From NCBI RefSeq assembly GCF_000754095.2, contig NZ_JQSG02000006.1, positions 356,637 to 420,636 of the forward strand: 64,000 nt of DNA, read 5' to 3'. A program made the position numbers and the translations under genes. The DNA is from Acidihalobacter prosperus (lineage in GTDB: Bacteria; Pseudomonadota; Gammaproteobacteria; DSM-5130; Acidihalobacteraceae). Numbering within the stretch: position 1 is the first letter of the stretch; every line of letters starts with the position of its first letter. The notes beneath the pieces are model-generated. The model saw only the letters and a program-made list of their open reading frames with translations. It had not been told where the DNA came from and ran no database searches. Below are positions 25,011-33,984 of the stretch, piece by piece.

Positions 25011-25862
25011 TCATTTCGAATATTGGCCGAACCACTCCTGTGCCTCCGACAGCAGCTCCATGTGCTCGCGCACACGCTGCTCGCCGTAGGCGTCGATCAC
25101 ATCCTGCTCCAACAGGCTCAGACTGAAATGAATCCCCGTGTCCGAGCGAAAAAAAAGCGGCGTGGCGGACGGCAGCGCGACCACGTGCGGTGTGATGTCC
25201 GCCGCCCAGTCGCAGAACTCGTCGCAGAACACGACCACCTCGACGCCGCGCGCGCGCGCCGCCCTTGCCAGTACCGGGCCGTTGCGCGCGTAGCGGAAGA
25301 TATCCATGATCAACAGCGCGCGGCGCGGCGCGGGGTCGGTCAGCAAGCCGGCGTAGGCGCCGTCTGCGCCGTCGATTTCATGCACCCCGGGACGCACATA
25401 GCCCAACCGCATGGCGAAACCGCGGGCCAGATAACCCATGGTCTGGAAACCGGTTACGTAGACGCTGTCGGCCCCGGCCACCGCCTCGACGATCCGCTGC
25501 CACTGCGGCTGACTTCGCACCTCGAAGGCTCGGCGGATAGCCGCGATGCCGCTTTGCAGCACGGCATCTCCGCCCGCGGGCGGCTTGGATTCGCGAAACA
25601 GATCGAAGCGATTGCCGATCCGGCTCAGCTCCGGGCCGTATACTTGGCGTTTGAGCTTGCGCCTTGCCGCCGCGGCATTTTCGTAGCCGAGTTTTTTGAA
25701 GAACCGGGTTACGGTCATCGGGCTGACGCCCACCCGCTCGGCGATCGCGCGGCTGGTGTCGACCAGCAGGGCGTCCGGATTGGCCGTCAGATAGGCCGCC
25801 ACCCGCTTCTCCAGTTTGGTGAAACTGGCGTCGTGTCCGACCTCGGCGCCGATCCAGTCCAT
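25011..25862 (-). CDS. RpiR/MurR-family transcriptional regulator
   Basis: 283 residues. N-terminal RpiR helix-turn-helix (TSRAIAERVGVSPMTVTRFFKKLGY, about 37-62) and a C-terminal SIS domain (about 120-260) that normally binds a phosphosugar. MurR-type members sense N-acetylmuramate 6-phosphate. It is transcribed 57 nt ahead of dppA and has a 26-bp inverted repeat 35 nt upstream of its own start, so it probably controls the whole dpp-vanX operon including itself. The ligand is inferred to be a cell-wall recycling sugar. Confidence 0.85.
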   Translation of the reverse strand: MDWIGAEVGHDASFTKLEKRVAAYLTANPDALLVDTSRAIAERVGVSPMTVTRFFKKLGYENAAAARRKLKRQVYGPELSRIGNRFDLFRESKPPAGGDAVLQSGIAAIRRAFEVRSQPQWQRIVEAVAGADSVYVTGFQTMGYLARGFAMRLGYVRPGVHEIDGADGAYAGLLTDPAPRRALLIMDIFRYARNGPVLARAARARGVEVVVFCDEFCDWAADITPHVVALPSATPLFFRSDTGIHFSLSLLEQDVIDAYGEQRVREHMELLSEAQEWFGQYSK

Positions 25863-25896
25863 TCGACCCGCCTCCGCATCCCGGCTAATCGTATGG

Positions 25897-25922
25897 GCTT
25901 ATGATCCTTCCAAATCATAAGC
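25897..25922. promoter_or_regulatory. Palindromic operator candidate upstream of rpiR-dpp operon
   Basis: GCTTATGAT at 25897-25905 and its exact complement ATCATAAGC at 25914-25922 with an 8-base spacer. The centre lies about 48 nt before the regulator ATG, in the 207-bp gap shared with the divergent EAL-HDOD gene. Two-fold symmetry with about 17-bp centre spacing suits a dimeric helix-turn-helix protein such as RpiR. Confidence 0.65.
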
Positions 25923-26069
25923 AAGTCAAATGTTAGAAAAATAACATTTTGCGGCGCTTACCGATGGCGCGCATCGAATCGATTGGCATGCGGCAAGAAA
26001 GCACCCATACTCGAAGTTGTATTCCTGCTGGCGGGTTGACGCGGCCAGCCCTTCACCTGGCGAGAACGG

Positions 26070-27284
26070 ATGTCGCTTGAAGTCCTGATTGGGCGCCAGC
26101 CCATCTACAACACCCAGCTGGGCGTGGATGCCTACGAGCTGCTGTTCAGGGGCAGCGGTCCGACAGCCGCCGACACGGCCACCGCGCACGTCGTGGTAAA
26201 CGCCTTTCAGGAGTTCGGCATCGAGCAGCTGGCCGGTTCGCGTCGGGTCGGCATCAATCTGAGCCCGCAATTGTTCGAAATCGCCCACGAGCTGCCATTG
26301 CCCCCGCAGCGCGTCATATTCGACATTCCGCCTGCTTTAGGCCACCCGCAGCACCTGCCGCAGCTGCGCCGCCTTGCCGCCATGGGCTATACCCTGGCGC
26401 TCGACGACGGCCGCTACGACCCGGCGCATTCGGAGCTGTATGCGCTGGCCCACATGGTCAAGCTCGATATCAGGGCCATCGCGCCGGAGCGCCTGTCCGC
26501 CGACATGGCCGCACTCAGACGTCACGACTTGCAGTTGCTCGCCCTGCGTATCGAAACACTCGCGGAATTCGAGCGCTTCCGGGATCTGGGCTTCGATTAT
26601 TTCCAGGGCTATTTCCTGAGCCGGCCGCGGGTCATCCGGCATGGCGCCAGCCTGCCGCCCAACAAGGTCGCGTTGCTGCGCCTGTTCGCGATCATTCACG
26701 ATCCGGCCACCGAAACTCACGAGATCGAGCGCGCAATTGCTGCCGATCCCATCCTCAGCTACAAGCTGCTGCGCCTGATCAATTCGGCCTTTTTCAATCT
26801 GCCGCGCCCCGTCACCGCGCTCAAGGACACCATCCTGCTGCTGGGCCGTCAGAGGCTGGCCACCTGGTGCACTCTGCTTGCACTGACCCAGCTCAGCGAC
26901 AAACCTTCCGCGGTATTCGTCATCGCCCTGGCCAGAGCGCGCATGTGCGAACTGCTGGGCGAAGCCACCAGCGGGATCGTGGCCGGAGACGGCTTCATCG
27001 TAGGGCTGCTCTCCGCGCTCGACATCCTGCTCGATCGGCCGTTGCCGCAGGTGATCTCGCCGCTGCCGCTGTCCGAAGATATCAAGCGCGCCATTCTCGA
27101 ACACCAGGGCGCGCTCGGGCGTTACCTGGAGGTGGTACTGAACTACGAACTCAGCCAGTGGCGACGTGTCGGACGCACCGACATCCCGGCTTCGCTGTTG
27201 ACCCGAGCCCGACTCGACGCACTCGACTGGGCGGATTCCGTGCTCAAGCTGACCGGCAGCACGCCCCCTCCCCGTCTTGCCTGA
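26070..27284 (+). CDS. EAL-HDOD signalling protein, YuxH/CdgJ-like, probably catalytically inactive
   Basis: 404 residues. Residues 1-200 form a degenerate EAL domain: it has RQPIYN and YELLFR but lacks the metal-binding Glu/Asp set of active c-di-GMP phosphodiesterases (the usual DDFGTGYSS is replaced by DDGRYDPAHSE). Residues 205-400 are an HDOD domain (ILSYKLLRLINSAFFNLPRPV). Such proteins influence motility or stress signalling without hydrolysing c-di-GMP. GGCGAG lies just before the ATG. Divergent from the rpiR operon and convergent with the NtrC-type gene 9 nt downstream. Confidence 0.85.
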   Translation: MSLEVLIGRQPIYNTQLGVDAYELLFRGSGPTAADTATAHVVVNAFQEFGIEQLAGSRRVGINLSPQLFEIAHELPLPPQRVIFDIPPALGHPQHLPQLRRLAAMGYTLALDDGRYDPAHSELYALAHMVKLDIRAIAPERLSADMAALRRHDLQLLALRIETLAEFERFRDLGFDYFQGYFLSRPRVIRHGASLPPNKVALLRLFAIIHDPATETHEIERAIAADPILSYKLLRLINSAFFNLPRPVTALKDTILLLGRQRLATWCTLLALTQLSDKPSAVFVIALARARMCELLGEATSGIVAGDGFIVGLLSALDILLDRPLPQVISPLPLSEDIKRAILEHQGALGRYLEVVLNYELSQWRRVGRTDIPASLLTRARLDALDWADSVLKLTGSTPPPRLA

Positions 27285-27293
27285 GGCCGCCGT

Positions 27294-28637
27294 TCAGGCG
27301 GCACCGTGAAGATACTTGAGCTTGCGCTGCAGGGTGGAGCGGCTGATCCCGAGCAGCTTCGAGGCCTTGACCTGATTCCCCTGGCACAGGCCCATCACCC
27401 GCCGGATGTGCGCCACCTCGATCTCGTGCAGGCTCATCCCGTGCGGCGGCTCGTCGATGCCGTCGTTGGCGGTATTCTGATTGATGATGATGTCTTCGGC
27501 GTCGATCACATGGCCGTCCGCCAAAGCGAAGCTGCGCTCCAGAACGCTGGTCAGCTCGCGCACATTGCCGGGCCAGTCATACATGTAAAGCTTGCGTCGG
27601 GCGCGCGGGGTTATCTCGAATGACTGCCCCTCCACGTTCTTTTCGTTCTGCCGTGCGAGGAAGAAATCGGTCAGCGCATAGATGTCGTCGCGCCGCTGAC
27701 GCAACGGCGGAATCTTGATCTCGATGACACCCAGACGAAACAGCAGATCCTTGCGATATTCTCCGGTCTCACTGAGGGTCCACAGATCGCGATTGGTCGC
27801 CGCGATCACGCGTACGTCGACCCTGGCGACCTTGGTACTGCCGACCGGTCGGATTTCGCCTTCCTGCAGCACACGCAGCAGCTTGGCCTGCAGGCTTTGC
27901 GTGATGTCGCCGATCTCGTCCAAAAACAAGGTACCACGATCGGCTTCCTGAAACAGGCCCGGCTGACTCGTGTTCGCCCCGGTAAAGGCGCCGCGCACAT
28001 GGCCGAACAGCTCGGAATCGAGCAGATTCTCGGTCAGCGCGCACGAATTGACCGCCACGAAACGCTTGGCGGCGCGGGTGCTCAGACGGTGGATCAGGCG
28101 CGCGATCACTTCCTTGCCCGCCCCGGTCTCGCCGGTGATCAACACCGGCATATCCTGCCGCGCGATCCGTTGCACCCGGCGCATGATCTCGCGCATGGCT
28201 TCGCTCTGCGAGGCGACATAAGGCTCCTGGCGCCGCGCGGCCTCCTCGCGCAGCTGCATCAGCTCCTGACTCTGCGCGCGCTTTTCGAGAATCTTGCCGA
28301 CCCGGATCAACAGCTCGTCCGGCGCCAGCGGTTTCACCAGGTAATCGTAGGCGCCGAGCTTCATGGCCCGCACCGCCTCGTCGACCTCGGCGTGCGCGGT
28401 CACGATCACGATCTCGGGATGGTCGCCACGCGCACGGATCTTAGACAGGATTTCCAGCCCGTCCTCGGCGCCGAGACGAAGATCGAGCATCACCAGATCA
28501 ATGTGCTGCTCCGCCACGATCGCCAGCGCCTGCTCTCCGGAGTTGGCATCCGCGACGTTATGCCCCTCCTTTTCGAGCAGCAGGCGGAGGGTACGGCGGA
28601 TGTTGGGCTCGTCGTCGACGACCAGGATATTAGCCAT
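27294..28637 (-). CDS. NtrC-class sigma-54 dependent response regulator
   Basis: 447 residues from MANILVVDD. Receiver domain 1-120 (VDDEPN, LVMLDLRLGAEDG phospho-Asp, VKPLAPDE Lys), AAA+ domain with Walker A GETGAGKE, an intact GAFTGA loop for sigma-54 contact and Walker B GTLFLDEIGD, and a Fis-type helix-turn-helix at the end (NQVKASKLLGISRSTLQRKL). Start overlaps the kinase stop by 8 bp, so they form one two-component system. Targets are unknown; the nearby formate-dehydrogenase cluster is a possible one. The frame extends to 28679 but without a ribosome-binding site. Confidence 0.92.
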   Translation of the reverse strand: MANILVVDDEPNIRRTLRLLLEKEGHNVADANSGEQALAIVAEQHIDLVMLDLRLGAEDGLEILSKIRARGDHPEIVIVTAHAEVDEAVRAMKLGAYDYLVKPLAPDELLIRVGKILEKRAQSQELMQLREEAARRQEPYVASQSEAMREIMRRVQRIARQDMPVLITGETGAGKEVIARLIHRLSTRAAKRFVAVNSCALTENLLDSELFGHVRGAFTGANTSQPGLFQEADRGTLFLDEIGDITQSLQAKLLRVLQEGEIRPVGSTKVARVDVRVIAATNRDLWTLSETGEYRKDLLFRLGVIEIKIPPLRQRRDDIYALTDFFLARQNEKNVEGQSFEITPRARRKLYMYDWPGNVRELTSVLERSFALADGHVIDAEDIIINQNTANDGIDEPPHGMSLHEIEVAHIRRVMGLCQGNQVKASKLLGISRSTLQRKLKYLHGAA

Positions 28638-29493
28638 GCTGCCTCGCCCTGGGCAGGATGAAGGACGCCTGCGTGCCACGCCCTGGCTCGCTGCTCATCA
28701 CCAGGCGCGTGCCATGCTGCGCCAGGATGTGCTGGGTGATCGCGAGTCCCAGACCGACACCACTCGCGCGGCTGGTGTAGAAGGGCTCCATGATCTGTTC
28801 GAGGCGATCGGCGGGAATGCCTTCGCCGCTGTCGACCACGCTCACCGCGACGTGGCGTTCGTCCGGCACGATGCGCACCGTGAGTCGCCCGCCGGCCGGC
28901 ATGGCCTCGAGTGCGTTGAGCGTCAGGTTCATCAATGCCTGGTGAATCAGGTCGCCATCGCAGAGCGCCATCACCGGCGTCTCCTCGGCCTCCAACGCGA
29001 ACTCGACGGATTCGGGGTTGTTCGTCCCCAGGAGCGTGAACAGATTGCCCGTCGCCTCGACGAGATCGGTCGGCTCCATGCGCGCGATGGGAAAGCGCGA
29101 AAACTGAATGAAATGCCGGAAAATGCGCTGCAGACGCGCGCATTCGTTGGACACGATGCCGGAAAGCTCCTGTTTTTCGCGCGGCGTCAGGTTGTTGCGC
29201 ACCAGCAGTGCCACCGAATTGACGATGGCCTCCAGCGGGTTGCGGATTTCATGGGCGATACCCGCCGTGAGTTGGCTCATGCATGCAAGCCGGTCACGTT
29301 CCGACCAGGTTACCCGCTGGCTGGCGTCATGGCTGACGAAGGCCTCGATCGAATCGGCCATGGTGTTGAAGGCATCCGCCAGCGGCGCCATCGTGGGAAA
29401 GTCCGCCGCGTCCAGACGCGTCTGGAAATGGTAGGCACCCAGACGCTGCAACGCCTCCATGAGCCGTTCGTTTTCCGTGCGCGCTGTGTCCAT
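28630..29493 (-). CDS. Soluble sensor histidine kinase
   Basis: 287 residues without a membrane segment. A HAMP-like helical region (about 15-60, PLADAFNTMADSIEAF), HisKA with phospho-acceptor in GIAHEIRNPLEAI near residue 80, and a HATPase_c domain (N box NLTLNALEAM, G boxes VDSGEGIP and GVGLGLAI). The missing sensory domain suggests it reads a cytoplasmic partner or signal. It overlaps and partners the NtrC-class regulator immediately downstream. Confidence 0.9.
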   Translation of the reverse strand: MDTARTENERLMEALQRLGAYHFQTRLDAADFPTMAPLADAFNTMADSIEAFVSHDASQRVTWSERDRLACMSQLTAGIAHEIRNPLEAIVNSVALLVRNNLTPREKQELSGIVSNECARLQRIFRHFIQFSRFPIARMEPTDLVEATGNLFTLLGTNNPESVEFALEAEETPVMALCDGDLIHQALMNLTLNALEAMPAGGRLTVRIVPDERHVAVSVVDSGEGIPADRLEQIMEPFYTSRASGVGLGLAITQHILAQHGTRLVMSSEPGRGTQASFILPRARQHG

Positions 29494-29556
29494 TCAGTGC
29501 TGACCCCGGCCGAAAGACAAAATTCCATTATACAGGCATTAACTGAGCCGTTAAGT

Positions 29557-30471
29557 TCAGTCTCCGAGGTCCGCCGTATCCGCCACATCCGTCAGCGCAT
29601 CGAGAAAGGTTTGGGTCGCGCGCGAGCGCAAGCGGCCTACCGGCGCCGCGACATAGAGATTCCAGCTGATTCCGCGCACATCCTCGATATGCCGGCACAC
29701 CAGGTCCGGACCGGCGTGCGCCAAGGCCCGGAACGAGGCGAAACCGATGCCGAGGCCCGCCCGCACCGCCTCCTTGATCGCATCGACGCCGGTCACCACG
29801 ATCTTCACCGGCAACTGCATCCCGGCCTCGGCCAGTGCGCGCTCGAAGGTCTGGCGCGCACCCGAAGCCGGTTCGCGCCAGATGATCGGATACTCGCCGA
29901 GCGCCGCCATCGGCACCACATCTGGATAGCGCTGGGCCAGAGGGTGCCCGGCGCGCAACACCAACACCACCTCGTCCACCACCCAGGGCAGCAACTCGTA
30001 CTGTCCGGACATCGGTATATCCGGCAGCGGCCCCTCGATCATGCCGATATCGAACTCCTCGAGACGCCGCATCAGCGCCAGCGAGTTGTCCGTGTCGATA
30101 TATACGGACACGCCTGGGTAAGCCTGCTGGAAACGCACCACATACTCGGGCAGGTAATAGCTGGCTAGCGTACTGGTCGAGCCGATATGGATGCTGCCGG
30201 CCTCGACGCCCTGCAACTGGCGGATGTAGTCGTCGGCCTGCGCATGCGCGCGGCGCAGGGTTTCCGCATAGCGCAACAGCCCCTGCCCGGCGGCGGTCAA
30301 CTCGATACCGTAGCCGCGACGCGCGTACAGGGGTTCGCCAACCAGGTTCTGCAGCTGACGCAACTGCCCGGATACCGCGGGTTGACTCAAATACAACGCG
30401 TCGGCGGCGCGGCTGATACTGCGCAACCGCGCGACGACGGTGAAGGTCAGCAGGTGCTGGGGATTGACCAT
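29557..30471 (-). CDS. LysR-family transcriptional regulator
   Basis: 304 residues. Standard N-terminal helix-turn-helix (SISRAADALYLSQPAVSGQLRQL, about 18-40) and a periplasmic-binding-fold effector domain from residue 90. The sequence resembles CysB/CbbR-like members, but I cannot assign a specific ligand. It is divergent from the formate-dehydrogenase-type gene with a 117-bp AT-rich gap, the normal arrangement for a LysR regulator and its target, so control of that cluster is likely. The gene lies 64 nt upstream of the kinase but is probably a separate unit. Confidence 0.9.
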   Translation of the reverse strand: MVNPQHLLTFTVVARLRSISRAADALYLSQPAVSGQLRQLQNLVGEPLYARRGYGIELTAAGQGLLRYAETLRRAHAQADDYIRQLQGVEAGSIHIGSTSTLASYYLPEYVVRFQQAYPGVSVYIDTDNSLALMRRLEEFDIGMIEGPLPDIPMSGQYELLPWVVDEVVLVLRAGHPLAQRYPDVVPMAALGEYPIIWREPASGARQTFERALAEAGMQLPVKIVVTGVDAIKEAVRAGLGIGFASFRALAHAGPDLVCRHIEDVRGISWNLYVAAPVGRLRSRATQTFLDALTDVADTADLGD

Positions 30472-30588
30472 GGCGTGTCCAGTGGCTAAACATCAGAAAT
30501 ACAAATAAAGAAAATAGATAAAAGAAATTTGAGTGATAATATAGGTTGTCATAGTCTGTGCGTCCACACTACCCCAGGAGGTCGGAGC
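30472..30588. promoter_or_regulatory. AT-rich divergent promoter region between lysR and fdh
   Basis: 117 bp, markedly AT-rich from 30492 to 30550 in a GC-rich neighbourhood. A GATAATATA run at 30533-30541 could be a minus-10 element for the plus-strand gene, and AGGAGGTCGG lies just before the ATG at 30589. LysR boxes (T-N11-A) cannot be picked out with confidence. No FNR box is seen. Confidence 0.45.
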
Positions 30589-33549
30589 ATGGATCAGGGA
30601 GCCAAATGCCGGATCACGGTCAACGGCGAGACGCTCATCGGCGAAGCGGACGAACCGCTGATTCCGTTCCTGGCCCACCATGGCATCGACGTACCGCACA
30701 TCTGCTATCACCCCGCGCTCGGGCCGATCCAGAGCTGCGACACCTGCTGGATCGCCGTCGATGGCAATCCCAGGCGCGCATGCGCCACCACTCTCGCCCA
30801 GGATATGAACATCCGCCTCGACAGCCGCGAAGCGATGGAGGCACGCGAGGAAGGCCTCAACCGCGTGCTGAAGAATCACGACCTTTACTGCACGCTGTGC
30901 GACAACAACAACGGCACCTGCACCGTGCACAATACGGTCCGCGACATGGGTGTAGAGCATCAGGTGTACCCGTACACGCCGAAGCCCTACGAGGTGGACG
31001 CGAGCAATCCCTTCTATCGCTACGACCCCGACCAGTGCATCCTCTGCGGCCGTTGCGTGGAGGCCTGCCAGAACCTGCAGGTCAACGAAACCCTGAGCAT
31101 CGACTGGAGTCTGGAACGCCCGCGCGTGGTCTGGGACGGCGGCCAGCCGATCAACGAATCGAGTTGCGTTTCCTGCGGCCACTGCGTCACCGTCTGCCCG
31201 TGCAACGCGCTGATGGAAAAAAGCATGCTCGGCAAGGCCGGCGTCTTCACCGCCGTCCCCGAGAAGGCCCGCCAGCCGATGATCGACGCCGTCAAGGCGG
31301 TCGAACCGGCCACCGGCTTCATCCCCATCATCGCGGTATCCGAGCTTGACGCGGCTATGCGCAAGCAGGACGTGCGCCGCACCAAGACGGTGTGCACCTA
31401 CTGCGGCGTCGGCTGCAGCTTCGAGATGTGGACGCGCGGCCGCGACATCCTCAAGGTCGAGCCGAGCGAAGGCCCGGCCAACGGCGTGTCCACCTGTGTG
31501 AAGGGCAAGTTCGGCTGGGATTTCGTCAATCACGAGGATCGCCTGACCACCCCGCTGATCCGCGAGAACGGCCGTTTCCGCGAAGCGAGCTGGGACGAGG
31601 CCCTCGGCCTCGTCGCGCGCCGCTTCGCCGAGATCCGCGACGCCCACGGACCCGACGCCCTGGGCTTCATCGCCTCCTCCAAGTGCACCAACGAGGAGGC
31701 CTATCTGATGCAGAAATTCGCACGCGGCGTAATCGGCACCAACAACATCGACAACTGCTCGCGCTACTGCCAGAACCCGGCCACTACGGGCCTGTTCCGC
31801 ACCGTTTCCTACGGCGGCGACTCGGGCGGCATCGCCTCCATCGAGCAGGCCGACCTCGTGCTCATCGTCGGCTCCAATACCGCCGAGAGCCACCCCGTGC
31901 TCGCCACCCGGGTCAAGCGCGCACACAAGCTGCGCGGCCAGCAACTGGTCGTCGCCGACCTGCGCAAGCACGAAATGGCCGAGCGTGCGGACGTATTCAT
32001 CCGCCCGCGTCCGGGCACCGATCTCGTCTGGCTGTCGGCGCTCATCCGCTACATCCTCGACCAGGGCCTGGAGGACAAGGCCTTCCTCGCCGAGCGCGTG
32101 AACGGCCTGGACGAGCTGCGCACCTCGCTCGCACCCTTCACCCTGGAATACGCCGAATCCGTGTCCGGCATCCCGGCAAATACCCTGCGCGATCTCGCCG
32201 AGCGCGTGGCAGGCAGCAGCGGCGTGTGCGTGCTGTGGGCAATGGGCGTCACCCAGCACTGCGGCGGCTCCGACACCAGCACCGCGATTTCCAACCTGCT
32301 GCTGATCACCGGCAACTACGGCCGCCCCGGCACCGGCGCCTACCCGCTGCGCGGGCACAACAACGTGCAGGGCGCCAGCGACTTCGGCGCGATCACCGCC
32401 TTCCTGCCGGGCTACTCGCCGGTCAGCGACGAAACCGCCCGCGCCCGCTTCGGCCAGGGCTGGGGCGTCACGCTGCCGGAGAAGCCCGGGCTCGACAACC
32501 ACGAGATGGTCGATGCCGTGCATGCCGGCGAACTCAAGTCGATGTACGTGATCGGCGAGGACATGGCGCTGGTCGACTCCAACGCGCTGTATGTGCAGTC
32601 GGCGTTCGAGAAGCTCGACTTCTTCGTGGTGCAGGACATCTTCCTCTCGCGCACCGCCCAGTTCGCCGACGTGGTGCTCCCGGCCGCGCCCAGCGTCGAG
32701 AAGGAGGGTACCTTCTCCAACACCGAGCGCCGCATCCAACGCCTCTACGAGGTCATGCCGCCGCTCGGCGACTCGCGCCCGGACTGGCGCATCCTCACCG
32801 GGCTCGCCGAGCGCCTCGGCCGGCCCTGGGGCTACACCCACCCGAGCGAGATCATGGCCGAGGCGGCCAGCCTCACGCCGCTGTTCGCCGGCGTGGACTA
32901 CTCACGCCTGGAAGGTTTCGCCTCGCTGCAGTGGCCGGTGACCGCCGACGGCACCGACACCCCGATCCTGTTCACCGAACGCTTCCCGTTCCCGGACGGC
33001 CGCGCGCGGCTGCACCCGGTGGAATGGATCGAGCCGGCCGAGCTGCCGGACCTCAGCTACGACCTGCATCTCAACAACGGCCGCCTGCTCGAGCAGTTCC
33101 ACGAGGGCAACATGACCAACCGCTCCCGCGGCATCCACAGCAAGGTGCCCGACACCTTCGTGGAGCTGTCGCCCGAGCTGGCGCAGCGACGCGGGGTGCG
33201 CGACGGCAGCCGCGTACGCCTGACCTCGCGGCGCGGCAGCATCGAGGCGCGGGTGCTGGTCACCGACCGCGTCCAGGGCGACGAGCTGTACATGCCGATG
33301 AACTCGGTCGAGGAGCCGATCAACGTGCTCACCGGCAGCCACACCGACCGCGTCACGCACACCCCGGCATACAAGGAGCTGTCCGTGTCGCTGGAGGTGA
33401 TCGAGGCGGACGGCCCCACCCCGCTGCCGCCGCACAACTCGCGCTACGGCCACCCCACGCCCAAGGATGGCCCCGAGCTGCGCGAGAAGTGGCGTCGCGC
33501 GGACTACCAGCGCCCGCCGCACAAACTGCCCGAACACGGAGGACTCTGA
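30589..33549 (+). CDS. Formate dehydrogenase alpha subunit-type molybdoenzyme (YrhE/YjgC-like)
   Basis: 986 residues. N-terminal [2Fe-2S] ferredoxin-like domain (C39, C50, C53, C65), a His-Cys3 cluster site (H97, C101, C104, C111), two [4Fe-4S] sites (C150/153/156/160 and C193/196/199/203) and the Mo-bisPGD domain with its own [4Fe-4S] cysteines (C269, C272, C276, C303). The active-site segment is CSRYCQNPA: Cys394 can ligate Mo, but the next residue is Gln395 where canonical formate dehydrogenases have His. The start at 30589 follows a strong AGGAGG. Followed by DUF1641 and fdhD genes; NADH-binding subunits are absent. Confidence 0.9.
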   Translation: MDQGAKCRITVNGETLIGEADEPLIPFLAHHGIDVPHICYHPALGPIQSCDTCWIAVDGNPRRACATTLAQDMNIRLDSREAMEAREEGLNRVLKNHDLYCTLCDNNNGTCTVHNTVRDMGVEHQVYPYTPKPYEVDASNPFYRYDPDQCILCGRCVEACQNLQVNETLSIDWSLERPRVVWDGGQPINESSCVSCGHCVTVCPCNALMEKSMLGKAGVFTAVPEKARQPMIDAVKAVEPATGFIPIIAVSELDAAMRKQDVRRTKTVCTYCGVGCSFEMWTRGRDILKVEPSEGPANGVSTCVKGKFGWDFVNHEDRLTTPLIRENGRFREASWDEALGLVARRFAEIRDAHGPDALGFIASSKCTNEEAYLMQKFARGVIGTNNIDNCSRYCQNPATTGLFRTVSYGGDSGGIASIEQADLVLIVGSNTAESHPVLATRVKRAHKLRGQQLVVADLRKHEMAERADVFIRPRPGTDLVWLSALIRYILDQGLEDKAFLAERVNGLDELRTSLAPFTLEYAESVSGIPANTLRDLAERVAGSSGVCVLWAMGVTQHCGGSDTSTAISNLLLITGNYGRPGTGAYPLRGHNNVQGASDFGAITAFLPGYSPVSDETARARFGQGWGVTLPEKPGLDNHEMVDAVHAGELKSMYVIGEDMALVDSNALYVQSAFEKLDFFVVQDIFLSRTAQFADVVLPAAPSVEKEGTFSNTERRIQRLYEVMPPLGDSRPDWRILTGLAERLGRPWGYTHPSEIMAEAASLTPLFAGVDYSRLEGFASLQWPVTADGTDTPILFTERFPFPDGRARLHPVEWIEPAELPDLSYDLHLNNGRLLEQFHEGNMTNRSRGIHSKVPDTFVELSPELAQRRGVRDGSRVRLTSRRGSIEARVLVTDRVQGDELYMPMNSVEEPINVLTGSHTDRVTHTPAYKELSVSLEVIEADGPTPLPPHNSRYGHPTPKDGPELREKWRRADYQRPPHKLPEHGGL

Positions 33550-33552
33550 GCC

Positions 33553-33984
33553 ATGGCCGCACCGCTTGCCTACACGCCCCCGCCGCGTACGCAACCCGAC
33601 GACGCCCACGCCGAACTCGAGCGCCTCGTCCAGCTGCTGCACGAGCGCGATGTCCTGCGCCTGGCCAACAACGCCCTCGGTGCGGCGCCGGAGCTGACCA
33701 CCCTGATCGCCGAACTGCTCGACCGCGATGGCAGCCGGCGGCTGAGCTACAACCTCGCCCGTCTGGTCGCCCTGTTCGGCGAACTCGACATGGCACGCAT
33801 CGAACGGCTGATCCCCGCCCTCGAAAGCGGACTCGCCGCGCTCGAAGCGACCGCCGCGGACGAAGCCGCACACCCGTCCGGCATCGCCGGCGCGCTGGCG
33901 CTGCTGCGCGACCGCGAACTGTGGCAGGCGATCGGCGGCATCGTGGCCTTCCTCAAGGCCTTCAACCGAGGCCTGGGCGAATGA
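33553..33984 (+). CDS. DUF1641 protein accompanying the formate-dehydrogenase-type enzyme
   Basis: 143 residues, mostly helical. The C-terminal pattern WQAIGGIVAFLKAFNRGLGE matches the DUF1641 signature; members are encoded beside the YrhE/YjgC-type formate dehydrogenases of Bacillus (YrhD, YjgD). It begins 3 nt after the molybdoenzyme stop and overlaps fdhD by 4 bp, so it is coupled to both. It may be a small partner or assembly factor; its biochemistry is unknown. Confidence 0.85.
   Translation: MAAPLAYTPPPRTQPDDAHAELERLVQLLHERDVLRLANNALGAAPELTTLIAELLDRDGSRRLSYNLARLVALFGELDMARIERLIPALESGLAALEATAADEAAHPSGIAGALALLRDRELWQAIGGIVAFLKAFNRGLGE

Noticed and set aside
28638-30168. Long plus-strand frame opposite the histidine kinase and LysR genes
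   Set aside because: No ribosome-binding site or family resemblance; both genes on the other strand are well supported.
30493-32841. 782-residue open frame antisense to the formate-dehydrogenase-type gene
   Set aside because: Composition is Val/Ala/Gly/His-rich with no motifs, and the opposite strand encodes a clearly conserved enzyme. It is a GC-rich shadow.
31392-33970. Part of a 1135-residue plus-strand frame in a second reading frame over the molybdoenzyme gene
   Set aside because: Arg/Pro/Ala-rich translation. Only its 3' end, from 33981, is a real gene (fdhD).
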